Assembly: GCA_013697725.1 (NCBI GenBank)
Contig: JACCWI010000024.1
Location: 248,001 to 312,000 of the forward strand
Length of the DNA stretch: 64,000 bases
Direction of reading: 5' to 3'
Source of the DNA: Tatlockia sp.
Lineage (GTDB): Bacteria > Pseudomonadota > Gammaproteobacteria > Legionellales > Legionellaceae
The notes under the pieces were generated by a model. It was not told the DNA's origin, ran no database searches, and worked only from the letters and a program-made list of their open reading frames with translations. Below are positions 47,885-57,405 of this stretch, in pieces. Position numbers and translations under genes: made by a program. Each line of letters starts with the position of its first letter. The stretch's first letter is position 1.

Positions 47885-49741
47885 TCAAGCAGCGGTAAAA
47901 GGAATCGCAGCTAAGGCATCTTCATAGGCATCGACCTTTTGCTCACCGTCCGTTTGCCAGAAGGTATTACGGCAGTTTTTAAATAAATAATTTCCTGCCA
48001 ACGCAACTGCATAAAATACAATTAGACCGGTAATTAGGCCAGCTAAGTTAGCAGCTATCTTAGACCAATCACGATGTTCAGCAAGTTTAGGTTTATAGAG
48101 TGCAATAGCTTCTAAACTAGTAAGCTTAAGGCCATCATAATCTTCTTTGTTTTTATCGCTTTTAAGGTAGAGCAAGACAGAATTGGCAAGAGATTCATAT
48201 AAATTTATAGCTGCAGAGCAAGCCTCAGTATACTTGTATTGATAATCCTGCAATTGTTTATCATTTAAATTTTGAGGGGGGCTATTAAGTTTATCATTGT
48301 ATTCTGCTGATTTTGCATAAAGAGCAGCTAAGCTTGTCATAATCTTTTTCATTTGATCTAATCGTTTAAGCTCTTGCGGAGTCAGTTCTATCTGATTTGT
48401 TTCTGAAGGTATACAAACAAAATACGCATTTTCGAGTTGTTCAGCAAGTGTTTCAGGTTCACTAAAATGCACCGAATCATTGATTTGACCTTCAAATGAA
48501 TTACTGGTCTTAAAAATATTCTCTAAACATTCAACTTCTTCATTAATTTCATTTAGTTTTATGTCCAAAGCTGAGGGCTCTTCTTCACTCGAACTATACG
48601 AAAATGAGTTTAATAGTTGGTAGTTAATTTGTGTTTTTGGTGATGTCTCTTCTATTAAATTAGATGATTCAGGTTTAGTAACCTCAATAGTTTCCTGGCT
48701 TAGTGGCTGTTTAACAGTTTGAATCTCGCTTAAACGAGAGCCTAAGAGCTCAAGTGCATTTTGCGTTCTAAATTCAACGGGTAAACTTAAGGCTAAAAAT
48801 AAAGCGGTAGAATAACGAGCCTGTTCAACTTTATCGAGATAATCCGACTGCAGTAATTGATCGCGAGCTAGCTCATACATTTTTTTCTGATTTAAAAATT
48901 CTTGAACAAGCGAAGATCTTGCCCCATTCTCGAAAGAAAAAATTTGATTTTTATCATCAATGGCTAACAAATATGGAAGCACCTCTTTAGAGCCCTCTCC
49001 CTTTTCGAGAGTTTCTATACTATCTTTGATCGTTAAAGGAATTTTCAATTTATCTAGAATCGCAGTAACATCCTGAGCGGCGATACTGAATTTTGTATTC
49101 AAAAAATTGCAGTAATTCTCATAGCCAGTTTTTTCCCAGTAAGCGTAGCAATAATCCAGATTAGCAAGCTGCTCATCGTTTGTATTTTCAAAAAAGTTTT
49201 TATTCGACTCAAAAATTATATTAGTTTTGTAATTTTCTATAAATTTGTTAATTGAGTTTATTTGAGCTTGTTCGCTGCTAATTATAGAATTTGCTGCGAC
49301 AAAACTAATGGCCTGTTGATAATCTTCAATAAGTTGAGCAAAGGTCGTTTTATCGGCTTCCTCGCCGCTATAACCAAAAACTTGCTCACAATTATCTTTA
49401 TCCATTTTTAATTGTTCGATGAACAGGCTTCTAAAAAAATATCCTAATAGATGTAATTTCTCGACCAACTGATTGGGGAATTCCTCATTCATTTTATTAT
49501 TTTTGGAGTAAATATTAAAAATTTCTAAACTCTCAGCATCCTTAAAAAATGATTTTATTCGCTTGAGGTCAAAGGAGTCATGAGAATTCTGCAAAAAGAG
49601 CTCAGGCGGTAAGGAAATCTTATTTTCTAAAAAATAAAGGGCGATGGCTTGAAATAACCTGTTATCTAGCTCTGGCGTTAGGATTGACTGTTTACGACGA
49701 GCAATCTCGATTAAGTTTTGCACTATTTCATTATTAATCAT
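47885..49741 (-). CDS. Large effector-like orphan protein with C-terminal membrane tail
   Basis: 618 residues, no family recognised. It is acidic and mostly helical, with a Ser/Glu-rich middle (SYSSSEEEPS at about 375) and no signal peptide. Only one hydrophobic stretch exists, at about 564-585, near the C-terminus, followed by a short polar end (FWQTDGEQKVDAYEDAL). A closely similar tail ends the 99-residue protein at 16343. This layout is seen in many Legionella substrates of the Dot/Icm system, but no catalytic motif supports a function. Confidence 0.6.
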   Translation of the reverse strand: MINNEIVQNLIEIARRKQSILTPELDNRLFQAIALYFLENKISLPPELFLQNSHDSFDLKRIKSFFKDAESLEIFNIYSKNNKMNEEFPNQLVEKLHLLGYFFRSLFIEQLKMDKDNCEQVFGYSGEEADKTTFAQLIEDYQQAISFVAANSIISSEQAQINSINKFIENYKTNIIFESNKNFFENTNDEQLANLDYCYAYWEKTGYENYCNFLNTKFSIAAQDVTAILDKLKIPLTIKDSIETLEKGEGSKEVLPYLLAIDDKNQIFSFENGARSSLVQEFLNQKKMYELARDQLLQSDYLDKVEQARYSTALFLALSLPVEFRTQNALELLGSRLSEIQTVKQPLSQETIEVTKPESSNLIEETSPKTQINYQLLNSFSYSSSEEEPSALDIKLNEINEEVECLENIFKTSNSFEGQINDSVHFSEPETLAEQLENAYFVCIPSETNQIELTPQELKRLDQMKKIMTSLAALYAKSAEYNDKLNSPPQNLNDKQLQDYQYKYTEACSAAINLYESLANSVLLYLKSDKNKEDYDGLKLTSLEAIALYKPKLAEHRDWSKIAANLAGLITGLIVFYAVALAGNYLFKNCRNTFWQTDGEQKVDAYEDALAAIPFTAA

Positions 49742-50029
49742 TGCTTTAATCCAACAAAATTTATGTGAGGCTATTCTAGCAAAAAAAAAATATGCTTTGC
49801 ACTTAAATACATCACTAAAGATTAAAATTATGAGTAATGAAAGCAGGCTTGATATTATCTCTCTAGCTAATTGAAATAATTGGAATAATAACTTATTGAC
49901 TTAGCCAATTTATGAGCATAATATGGATAGTTTGATAATATTTTTTACTTATTTCTTGACTACTAACCGAAGCAGCTCTTGTCCATCTTCGTCCAGCTTA
50001 AGAAATTTACTGATAATTATTGGTGCTTT

Positions 50030-51265
50030 ATGAATAAATCGATTTCACGTGTAACAGCCTGGAGTTTATGGCTAATTGCTTCTCTATTCTACGCCTATCA
50101 ATTTATCTTAAGGGTAATGCCCAATATTATGCTGGACAATTTTATTCAACAATTCCATATTGACACCGTTGTTTTTGGGCAATTTAGTGGGATTTATTAC
50201 CTTGGTTATTCGTTAATGCATCTTCCAATTGGCATTATGCTAGACCGGTTTGGCCCTCGAAAAATTATGACCATTTGTATTTTAATGACCGTAGTAGGTC
50301 TTTTGCCCATTCTTTTTGCCGAGCAGTGGGCATACCCTTTAATGGGTCGTGCACTGATAGGCATGGGTTCTTCGGCAGCAATTCTGGGTACCTTTAAAAT
50401 CATTCGCATTGCATTTAAAGAACAATATTTTACGCGCATGCTTAGTTTTTCCGTGACTATCGGTCTTCTAGGTGCAATTTATGGCGGAGGGCCGGCACGC
50501 TATTTATGCTCAACGTTTGGCTATAAACTAGTTGTGCAAATCTTTGTTTTGATTGGCCTTACCCTGGCTGCTGTAACTTATTTTATTGTTCCAGAAATAG
50601 ATGGCAATCTAAAGAGCACCTCAATTAAAGCAGATATAAAAATGGTTATTACTAACCGACCGATCCTTGTTTTATGCTTATTGGCAGGATTAATGGTCGG
50701 TCCTCTTGAGGGCTTTGCTGATGTCTGGGGTTCAGCTTTTATCAAGCAGGTCTATGGTTTTAATGCGAGCCTTGCAAGTTATTTACCCTCAATGATTTTT
50801 ATCGGAATGTGTTTCGGCGCGCCGGCCTTAAGTTTCCTTGCTGAGAAAACCAATAATTATTTAGGGGTTATCATTTGCGCCGGTCTTGTAATGATGCTGG
50901 TTTTTCTGGCTTTACTCTCCGGTCAAATGACTGTAAACACGATGGCGTTTGGCTTTATTCTTATAGGAATTTGTTGTGCCTATCAAATTTTGGCTATTTA
51001 CAAAGCTCTAACCTATATGCCAGAACATGTTGCTGGAATTACCACAGCAATTGCTAATATGATCATTATGAGCTTTGGCTATGCCTTTCACGTCTCAATT
51101 GGTTTCTTAATCAATTTTTTTGGAGGAAGAACCGAGTATTCCGCCTATATCTATGCTTTAACTATCATACCTATTACCTTAGCTATCGCAGTTTTAGGCT
51201 TTGTTCTCCTCTATCTTCGGGAGCGTAAGTCTAATCTCTTGGTTTCGAGTTCAGCAAAATTTTAA
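50030..51265 (+). CDS. Major facilitator superfamily transporter
   Basis: 411 residues from the ATG at 50030; a TTG at 49979 would add 17 residues. About 12 membrane segments, loop 2-3 motif DRFGPRK and a relaxed second-half motif. The N-terminal sequence LWLIASLFYAYQFILRVMP matches the first carrier at 17759 in style. The substrate is unknown. Confidence 0.85.
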   Translation: MNKSISRVTAWSLWLIASLFYAYQFILRVMPNIMLDNFIQQFHIDTVVFGQFSGIYYLGYSLMHLPIGIMLDRFGPRKIMTICILMTVVGLLPILFAEQWAYPLMGRALIGMGSSAAILGTFKIIRIAFKEQYFTRMLSFSVTIGLLGAIYGGGPARYLCSTFGYKLVVQIFVLIGLTLAAVTYFIVPEIDGNLKSTSIKADIKMVITNRPILVLCLLAGLMVGPLEGFADVWGSAFIKQVYGFNASLASYLPSMIFIGMCFGAPALSFLAEKTNNYLGVIICAGLVMMLVFLALLSGQMTVNTMAFGFILIGICCAYQILAIYKALTYMPEHVAGITTAIANMIIMSFGYAFHVSIGFLINFFGGRTEYSAYIYALTIIPITLAIAVLGFVLLYLRERKSNLLVSSSAKF

Positions 51266-51374
51266 ATAGGCTTATTCATCGGCCTATTACTGCTTGAGCT
51301 CAGATCTCACCTGATAAAAAATTGAACTATAATCTATATGAATTTGCACAATCCTTAATCTTGGGTGATTAATT

Positions 51375-51743
51375 ATGAAAACTTCAGATGGTTTTGTTTT
51401 TGATGAAAAACTTCTCAAAAATTTAGGTGCGCGGACTATGAAAACCATTCGAACACGCGGCTTGCAGATGGAAGCTGAAATTGCTTCCAGGCTTGATGAA
51501 TTAGAATTTTTAGTAGTTCAAGGCTTCTCAAGTGAAGGCTTTGCTCGAGCTCGAGTTGATGGTAATCATCAGGTTCTCGAGTTAGATCTCGACTCTTCCT
51601 ATTCAAATTGGACCGACGATAAAGCCAAGACCTGCGCATTATTACTTGAAGCAGTTAATGACGCCATTTATAAGGTCGATTTAGCTATAGAAGCTGAAAT
51701 CTCTGAAATTAAAGAAAAATATTTAGGAAAAGAGATAAGATGA
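51375..51743 (+). CDS. YbaB/EbfC-like small protein
   Basis: 122 residues. Residues 55-115 follow the YbaB pattern: a beta hairpin GFARARVDGNHQVLELDLDSS, then DKAKTCALLLEAVNDAIYKVDLAIEAEIS. YbaB proteins are dimeric DNA-binding nucleoid factors. The N-terminal helix of the true family is replaced by a longer, different segment here, so it is a divergent relative. Not certain. Confidence 0.5.
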   Translation: MKTSDGFVFDEKLLKNLGARTMKTIRTRGLQMEAEIASRLDELEFLVVQGFSSEGFARARVDGNHQVLELDLDSSYSNWTDDKAKTCALLLEAVNDAIYKVDLAIEAEISEIKEKYLGKEIR

Positions 51744-51835
51744 CAAAATAATGACCATTTTAAAAAGTAATAAAACATTTTGTTAAATTTGAGCTATAAC
51801 TAAACTAAGAATAATAAGAACCCCAAGGAAATGCC

Positions 51836-53080
51836 ATGAGAAAAAATCTGCTATTGATCTTAGCAGTCACTTCGACTTGCTTTTCCCTGCCCTCACCTCA
51901 GTTACAGCAAGAAAAACTGCTATCTAGCAAGGATACTCGCCTTGAAAAGCTTTTAAACCTTTTAAATCTGCAAATTTCCTACGCCAACCCTACAGCTGCC
52001 ATGCCAATTATGACTCTAGCAGAAATTCAAACGATGCTAAATGAAGATAATACTTTAAGCCCGGGCGTGATAGATAAGGTATTAAAAAGCATTAAGTGCG
52101 TCAATGAATATAATATCCAGCATAATCACATTCTAACCATTATTGATTATTCTTTACCTTCAAACCAAAAACGCCTCTGGGTATTTGATTTAAAAGAAAG
52201 AAAACCACTCTTTAATACGTATGTGTCCCATGGAGTCAATTCAGGTACCCTTTTAACCAAATTTTTCTCTAATAAATATAATTCAAAATCAAGCAGCCTT
52301 GGCGTCTTTAAAACAGATAAAACTTACTATGGTCGGCATGGGCTTTCTCTACAATTAGAGGGCTTGGAATCAGGTTTTAACGACAATGCTTCAAACCGTG
52401 CAGTAGTTATGCATGGGGGTTGGTATGTTGATGAGGATTTTATTAAAAAATACGGTCGTGCCGGTCGTAGCTGGGGCTGCCCTGCTCTGCCTGAAAATAT
52501 AACTACGGCTATCATTAATACCATCAAAGATGACGCTTTATTCGTCGTTTATTATCCCAGTGATAATTGGTTTGTTAAATCAAAATTTTTAAATTGTGAT
52601 AAGCAAGCGTCCGCCCCTTATCTTGCCAAAATGCAAGAATTAAAACCAATGGGTGAGGACATAGAGAAACGCGAGGATGTGCTTTTCGCCAAAATTAGTG
52701 CCAAAAACAAAGAAGAGCCTATTGTCACAGTTTCAGCTACAGACTATACCCGACTTTTTAATACTATAGCGCCCTTAGGACGAATGCTTCGACGGCAAAT
52801 TAATAGCATGGAATACATAGCCTTATCCAATACCGAATTTGAAAGCCTGGTTAGCCGTAAAAATGAGAATGATCTGAATTCTATAAATTTTGTTATACCC
52901 GTGATTAAAAATGTCCGTGGCTATTATGAAACGCAAATGCATATTCTTGATCTTGGTAAAATCAAAGATATTCATATGAATATGGCCGCTTCGAATAAAA
53001 GTTTTACCGTAGATTTCGAGTTCAAACCCTCTATCCAGCTTCGTGCAACAAACCAGTTTATTCGTTGGTTAGGATTATGA
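51836..53080 (+). CDS. Secreted YkuD_2-family murein L,D-transpeptidase-like protein
   Basis: 414 residues. It begins with a signal peptide (MRKNLLLILAVTSTCFSLP). The catalytic domain (about 100-240) has VMHGGWYVDEDF with the His and GRSWGCPALPENI with Cys215, typical of the YkuD_2 (PF13645) family. The C-terminal 150 residues are unassigned. It should act on the peptidoglycan of the periplasm and is not related in family to the lipoprotein transpeptidase at 14851. Confidence 0.85.
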   Translation: MRKNLLLILAVTSTCFSLPSPQLQQEKLLSSKDTRLEKLLNLLNLQISYANPTAAMPIMTLAEIQTMLNEDNTLSPGVIDKVLKSIKCVNEYNIQHNHILTIIDYSLPSNQKRLWVFDLKERKPLFNTYVSHGVNSGTLLTKFFSNKYNSKSSSLGVFKTDKTYYGRHGLSLQLEGLESGFNDNASNRAVVMHGGWYVDEDFIKKYGRAGRSWGCPALPENITTAIINTIKDDALFVVYYPSDNWFVKSKFLNCDKQASAPYLAKMQELKPMGEDIEKREDVLFAKISAKNKEEPIVTVSATDYTRLFNTIAPLGRMLRRQINSMEYIALSNTEFESLVSRKNENDLNSINFVIPVIKNVRGYYETQMHILDLGKIKDIHMNMAASNKSFTVDFEFKPSIQLRATNQFIRWLGL

Positions 53081-53140
53081 GCAGGAGCCAGAGCTAAATA
53101 GTTGGGCAGCTTTAATTTTTAAAATAAAAATCTTAATTAT

Positions 53141-53680
53141 CTAAGCCATAATCTTAATATTATGAGCTTTATTTCTAAATAAAATATCCATAACCTGTTG
53201 ATATTGTTGCGAATTATGAGTATTTATCCAAATTAGGTAGCCCCCTTTTTGTTCTTGTTTTTTAATTCTGCGATTATGTTTTTTATTAATTAAAGAATAC
53301 AAAAACAACCCTAAAATGGAACCGATTAAGGCACCTATAATTCCAAAGATGACATTATCCCGTATTGATGTGATATCACCAATCACAAAAATCCCTAGAA
53401 TAAGACAAACAATTAAAGGAATAGCAAAGGAAAAACCCAAAACCCAACCAAAATCATCATTTAAAAAAGGCTCCTTCATCGGCGGGTTAGAGCTGGATTG
53501 AATAACCTTAGGCTCGACATAAGCAAGACCAAATTTATCTTTAATCTGCGCGGGCGAGCCTTGAATTGAAATATCAGTTCTAGCAACTGATTTACCAATT
53601 AATTCATTAATTAAAATTTCAAGTCTATCCTCACAGGCAATTGAGGCACTAATCTTTTTTTCAATCAGGTTTTGGTTCAT
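53141..53680 (-). CDS. Orphan protein with a two-segment glycine-rich membrane hairpin
   Basis: 179 residues. The first 80 are soluble. Residues about 84-104 and 112-132 are two hydrophobic segments rich in Gly (FGIIGALIGSILGLFLYSL), and a basic linker leads to a short beta-like end. This resembles stress-induced membrane proteins of the DUF1269/YflT kind, but no specific family is secure. Confidence 0.55.
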   Translation of the reverse strand: MNQNLIEKKISASIACEDRLEILINELIGKSVARTDISIQGSPAQIKDKFGLAYVEPKVIQSSSNPPMKEPFLNDDFGWVLGFSFAIPLIVCLILGIFVIGDITSIRDNVIFGIIGALIGSILGLFLYSLINKKHNRRIKKQEQKGGYLIWINTHNSQQYQQVMDILFRNKAHNIKIMA

Positions 53681-53815
53681 TAAATTGTCCCTTATTATTT
53701 TGCTAGGTCCGATTTAACAATTTAAGCATTTAACTATTTGCCTGTCAAATTTAATGTGACAAGTACATAAATAAATTGACACACGATAAAAGACACCAGA
53801 CAAGCTATGACTTAA

Positions 53816-55348
53816 TTAGAGCTTTGGGGAGCTAGCGCAATCCATTTCAATATTACTAATAGTTTCATGAGCATTAAAAAAACGATAAACACCAATTTCG
53901 CCTTTTTTCTCAAGCATTGATGGCTTGTTATCAAAGGTCTTAAAAAGTTTTAATCCTAGATAAGAGCAAGTTAGAATTAAAGCTATAGGCCAGGAAATCG
54001 CTGCAGTTGAAATAACCAAAGCGGTAAAGCCAGTGTTAAACAAGAGCGTACGCCAAAAATGATTTTCAGCTTGTTCAAGGTTAATCTTTAGTCCCTTTAA
54101 AATTGAAGAATGATATGCATCCGGGCTTTGCTTGCCATTAATCAATTCACGTTCAACTATAACTCTCGCATGCTCATACTCTTTGTACTCATTAGCGCTA
54201 TTGTAAAATGCATTACCTAACATTGCCAAAGCCGACATAAGAAGCAGCAAAAAACTTGCAGGTAAAACCAAGCTTAACCCAAAAGCAAAAACAAGCATAA
54301 AAGATGCAAAAATATTAAATAAATAATAACTGCATTGAGCATTCCACTCGTCATTTAATACATCAATTTGACGATTAAGCACAGCCAATTCAAGCGGTGA
54401 ATTACAGTATCTTTTTTGCATGGATAATTCAAAAATTCTCTGCTCATGCTGCCTTAATTCATAAGAAAAAATAGCTAAAAAAAACAAAATATCTAGTGCT
54501 AAAAATATAAAATTAAGTTGAGAGATTACCCGTTGAGTTAGGCCAAATAATTGTCTATGAGCTGAAAGCAGGCTCCCTAGACCCCAAATTAAATCATTCA
54601 TTAGCAGATAAGCGCGTTTTTCCATTTCATGAAACAGCACTTTTTTTAGCGAAAGTTCCTCACTCAAGACCGCTAATATAAGATGTTTTGCGATTAAAAT
54701 TAAATTTATCGCCAAGCGTAATCCATAAAGTGAATAGCCTAAAATTAATAGAACGTCTCGGGGGGCTTCCAGAAGTTTTAAAAAATAATCCACAGAGCAA
54801 TTAAGGCCAGTGAACTCATTTATTGTTTTAACTAGATTAGCAAAGCTGCTTTGTTCTAATAGAAGAATGAACAGTCGACTCAAACCTCGGCTGTAATTCC
54901 AATAGGAGCGATTCGTAATTAACCATGAAATATAGAAACGAAGTTTAGCTATACTTTTAAATGACCTAATGAAATTTATAAAGGCAGTTTTAATTTTTTG
55001 GGCTTTGGTTTTTAAGTAAGGTTTAGCAGTTTGTTCGCATATCATTGTTTTTTTTTCAGCAAAAATAGTATCAACTAGCCTCTGAATTGCTAATAATTCT
55101 TCCAGTTTAATAGCGACGTAATCTGCTTGATAATAGCGGATTGCTAAAGCTTGAATAAACTGAAAATAGAGCACCATTTCATTAATATTATGAAGATAAA
55201 TTATATTGGAATGGAAAATTTTAGTGAGTGTTATAAATTCTGCATTAAGCTGATTAAGATTAAAATCATTTTTTTTAAACGAAAAATTGCTTAAATTACT
55301 TGATTTATGATTAAAAAATCCATGTTTTATACGGCTAAGCTCTGACAT
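53816..55348 (-). CDS. Large orphan multi-spanning membrane protein
   Basis: 510 residues with hydrophobic segments near 200-240, 275-295, 345-385 and 430-460. Between them are amphipathic helices; the ends are polar. Nothing resembles a known transporter or enzyme. No signal peptide. Long, alpha-helical, Leu-rich proteins with scattered membrane segments occur as effector candidates in Legionella, so this remains a candidate only. Confidence 0.55.
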   Translation of the reverse strand: MSELSRIKHGFFNHKSSNLSNFSFKKNDFNLNQLNAEFITLTKIFHSNIIYLHNINEMVLYFQFIQALAIRYYQADYVAIKLEELLAIQRLVDTIFAEKKTMICEQTAKPYLKTKAQKIKTAFINFIRSFKSIAKLRFYISWLITNRSYWNYSRGLSRLFILLLEQSSFANLVKTINEFTGLNCSVDYFLKLLEAPRDVLLILGYSLYGLRLAINLILIAKHLILAVLSEELSLKKVLFHEMEKRAYLLMNDLIWGLGSLLSAHRQLFGLTQRVISQLNFIFLALDILFFLAIFSYELRQHEQRIFELSMQKRYCNSPLELAVLNRQIDVLNDEWNAQCSYYLFNIFASFMLVFAFGLSLVLPASFLLLLMSALAMLGNAFYNSANEYKEYEHARVIVERELINGKQSPDAYHSSILKGLKINLEQAENHFWRTLLFNTGFTALVISTAAISWPIALILTCSYLGLKLFKTFDNKPSMLEKKGEIGVYRFFNAHETISNIEMDCASSPKL

Positions 55349-55444
55349 AAAGCCAAACTACTTGGTGTCTTAATTTAAAGACTATATTTAATTTAGAGCA
55401 AAAATTTTATCTTATTTTTCTTTCTAATAATACTTGCTGATTAC

Positions 55445-56473
55445 TTAGTCGCTATGAATCGAGGGAATTTTGGCAAGCTTTTCTCCGGATATTAGTTGCA
55501 GCTCATAAAGTTTACTTAGATCTTGTTCAAACGTTTGCATACCTGTTTTTTTTCCAATTTGCATTGTAGAATATATTTGGCTTATTTTATCTTCTCGAAT
55601 TAAATTTTTTATTGCTGGGTTTACAATCATTATTTCAAAAGCTGCAATACGACCCCCAGTAGCTTTTGGTACTAAGGTTTGGGCGATAACCGCTTTAAGT
55701 GATTCAGATAACATTGAGCGGATCATTGATCTTTCATCACCGGGAAATACATCGATAATTCGATTGACAGTGGTCGCCGCGGAATTGGTGTGTAACGTTG
55801 CAAACACTAAATGTCCCGTTTCGGCGGCGGTCAATGCGAGACGAATCGTTTGATAATCACGTAATTCACCTACTAAAATTATATCAGGATCTTCTCGTAA
55901 AACAGAATTTAGAGCCTTGTTAAAGCTATGCGTATCACGATTAATTTCCCGCTGCTGGATTAAGCTATTGGCACTTTCATAAATAAACTCCACCGGATCT
56001 TCAAGGGTAATTATATGTTTATATTGATATTTATTAATAAAGGCGATTAGAGCTGCGAGTGTTGTACTCTTACCCGAGCCCGTAGTTCCGGTCAGAAGAA
56101 CAAGTCCTTGAGTATATAAAGCAATATCTTTGAAAATAGGTGGAAGCGCTAATTCATCCAAGGTTTTAATATGATTTGGAATAATACGAAAAGCCGCACT
56201 GATTCCACGAGCTTGTTTAAAGATATTAATTCGTAATCGACAAGATTCATATTGAACGGCAAAATCAAGCTCTAACTCGTCTTGCAAAATTTGCCGCTGT
56301 TTACTAGTCATCAGCCCATCCATTAAAGGGCTTAAAACATCATTTTCCAAAATAGGCAAATCAAGCTTTTCCAGTTTGCCATCGATGCGAATGATAGGGG
56401 CTAGACCAGAGGATAAATGCAAATCAGAAGCATTGCGCGCAAGTGCGAGACTAATTAAATAAGAAATTTCCAT
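55445..56473 (-). CDS. pilT: Type IV pilus retraction ATPase PilT
   Basis: 342 residues. NASDLHLSSGLAPIIRIDG starts the N-terminal domain. Walker A is GTTGSGKSTT, the Asp box DPVEF, Walker B LREDPDIILVGELRD and the His box TGHLVFATLHTNSA. The PilT-specific stretch AAFEIMIVNPAIKNLIREDKISQIYS favours PilT over PilU. It powers pilus retraction. No other pilus gene lies in the window. Confidence 0.92.
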   Translation of the reverse strand: MEISYLISLALARNASDLHLSSGLAPIIRIDGKLEKLDLPILENDVLSPLMDGLMTSKQRQILQDELELDFAVQYESCRLRINIFKQARGISAAFRIIPNHIKTLDELALPPIFKDIALYTQGLVLLTGTTGSGKSTTLAALIAFINKYQYKHIITLEDPVEFIYESANSLIQQREINRDTHSFNKALNSVLREDPDIILVGELRDYQTIRLALTAAETGHLVFATLHTNSAATTVNRIIDVFPGDERSMIRSMLSESLKAVIAQTLVPKATGGRIAAFEIMIVNPAIKNLIREDKISQIYSTMQIGKKTGMQTFEQDLSKLYELQLISGEKLAKIPSIHSD

Positions 56474-56761
56474 TGATGTCCAAAAAGTTGGATTAGAGTT
56501 GCTTTAGCTTAAAATGAATTGCTTTTTTAAGGACTATAAAGCAGGTCATTTTCTTTGAAAAGTTTGATAATTTCAACCAAATTCATAAAATGCTCACTCT
56601 AGCTTTTCGAACTTACCAACCGCATTGCATTAAATTTTGCTAAAGCTAAATAAGTATTAGCTGCTTTAAATTTTTATATTTAAAGTTATCAACTTGACAA
56701 ACTTCTGTTTAATTACAGAGATATGATATGCTTAAAAATCAGATAATATTGGGATTAAATC

Positions 56762-57133
56762 ATGCAGTCTTTGGTTCGTTTGCTCGCACTAATCAGTTTT
56801 TTAACGATATCCATTTTAAGTCAAGCAAACAAATTACCTCCCTGTGATACCAATTTTATCCCTTTTTGTGATAAGCAACGTTGTTGCAATGACATGGGAG
56901 GCATTAGTTATTGTGACTCCTCTGCAGGTCGCTACGTTTGTAACAATGGTTACTATTCTGCCTGCTACTGTACGCGTCATGCTGTGATGGATTTACAAAA
57001 AATTTCAGGCTGTTGTCTATGGCAAGGCGGCGTGTTAGGTACAACACCAACCGGTCTTGTTATGTGTAATAATGGGGGAATATCAGAACTCTGTAGCTTA
57101 CAAACTACTACGCAACAGATCTCAACTTGGTAA
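56762..57133 (+). CDS. Small secreted cysteine-rich repeat protein
   Basis: 123 residues. A signal peptide (about 1-22) precedes 12 cysteines (28, 36, 41, 42, 51, 60, 68, 70, 84, 85, 102, 111). Two internal repeats are visible: CCNDMGGISY..YVCNNGYYSAC (41-68) and CCLWQGGVLG..LVMCNNGGISELC (84-111), sharing CC-x3-GG, C-NNG and a final S-x-C. Legionella genomes hold similar small proteins that are sometimes labelled 'notch-like'. Disulfide-stabilised secretion is likely, but the target is unknown. Confidence 0.7.
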   Translation: MQSLVRLLALISFLTISILSQANKLPPCDTNFIPFCDKQRCCNDMGGISYCDSSAGRYVCNNGYYSACYCTRHAVMDLQKISGCCLWQGGVLGTTPTGLVMCNNGGISELCSLQTTTQQISTW

Positions 57134-57151
57134 TTACGCCCTCCGCGTAAT
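57133..57151. terminator. Hairpin after the cysteine-rich gene
   Basis: ATTACGC/GCGTAAT with a 5-base loop overlaps the end of the gene. It lacks a T-run and is also an inverted copy of the GCGTAAT element used in the palindrome downstream, so it may be repeat-derived. Confidence 0.3.
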
Positions 57152-57295
57152 CCAGAGCAGAGCAAAGCGAAGGATCTTTCGAGAGTTTTTCATTCACCCT
57201 TAATCTTATGGGTTAAACTTGCTAAATTTTCGCCTAACCGCTACCTGTGGACAATAATTAAGAATATCCACTAAATCTGTTTTTTAGATTTAAAC

Positions 57296-57368
57296 CTTGG
57301 TTACGCTTCGCTGCATCAAGGCTACTTTAAACCGAGGATAGCCTTTGATGTAGCGGAGCGTAATCAAG
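57296..57368. repeat. Imperfect palindromic intergenic repeat
   Basis: A left arm (GGTTACGCTTCGCTGCATCAAGGCTA) and a right arm (TAGCCTTTGATGTAGCGGAGCGTAATC) are nearly reverse complements over about 26 bases around a short loop. It would fold into a long hairpin. TACGCTTCGCT and AGCGNAGCGTA cores are reminiscent of Legionella intergenic palindromes, and no coding frame crosses it. Confidence 0.55.
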
Positions 57369-57405
57369 CTGGCGAGGTATAGGCTAATGCCACCTTTATA
57401 CTCGA

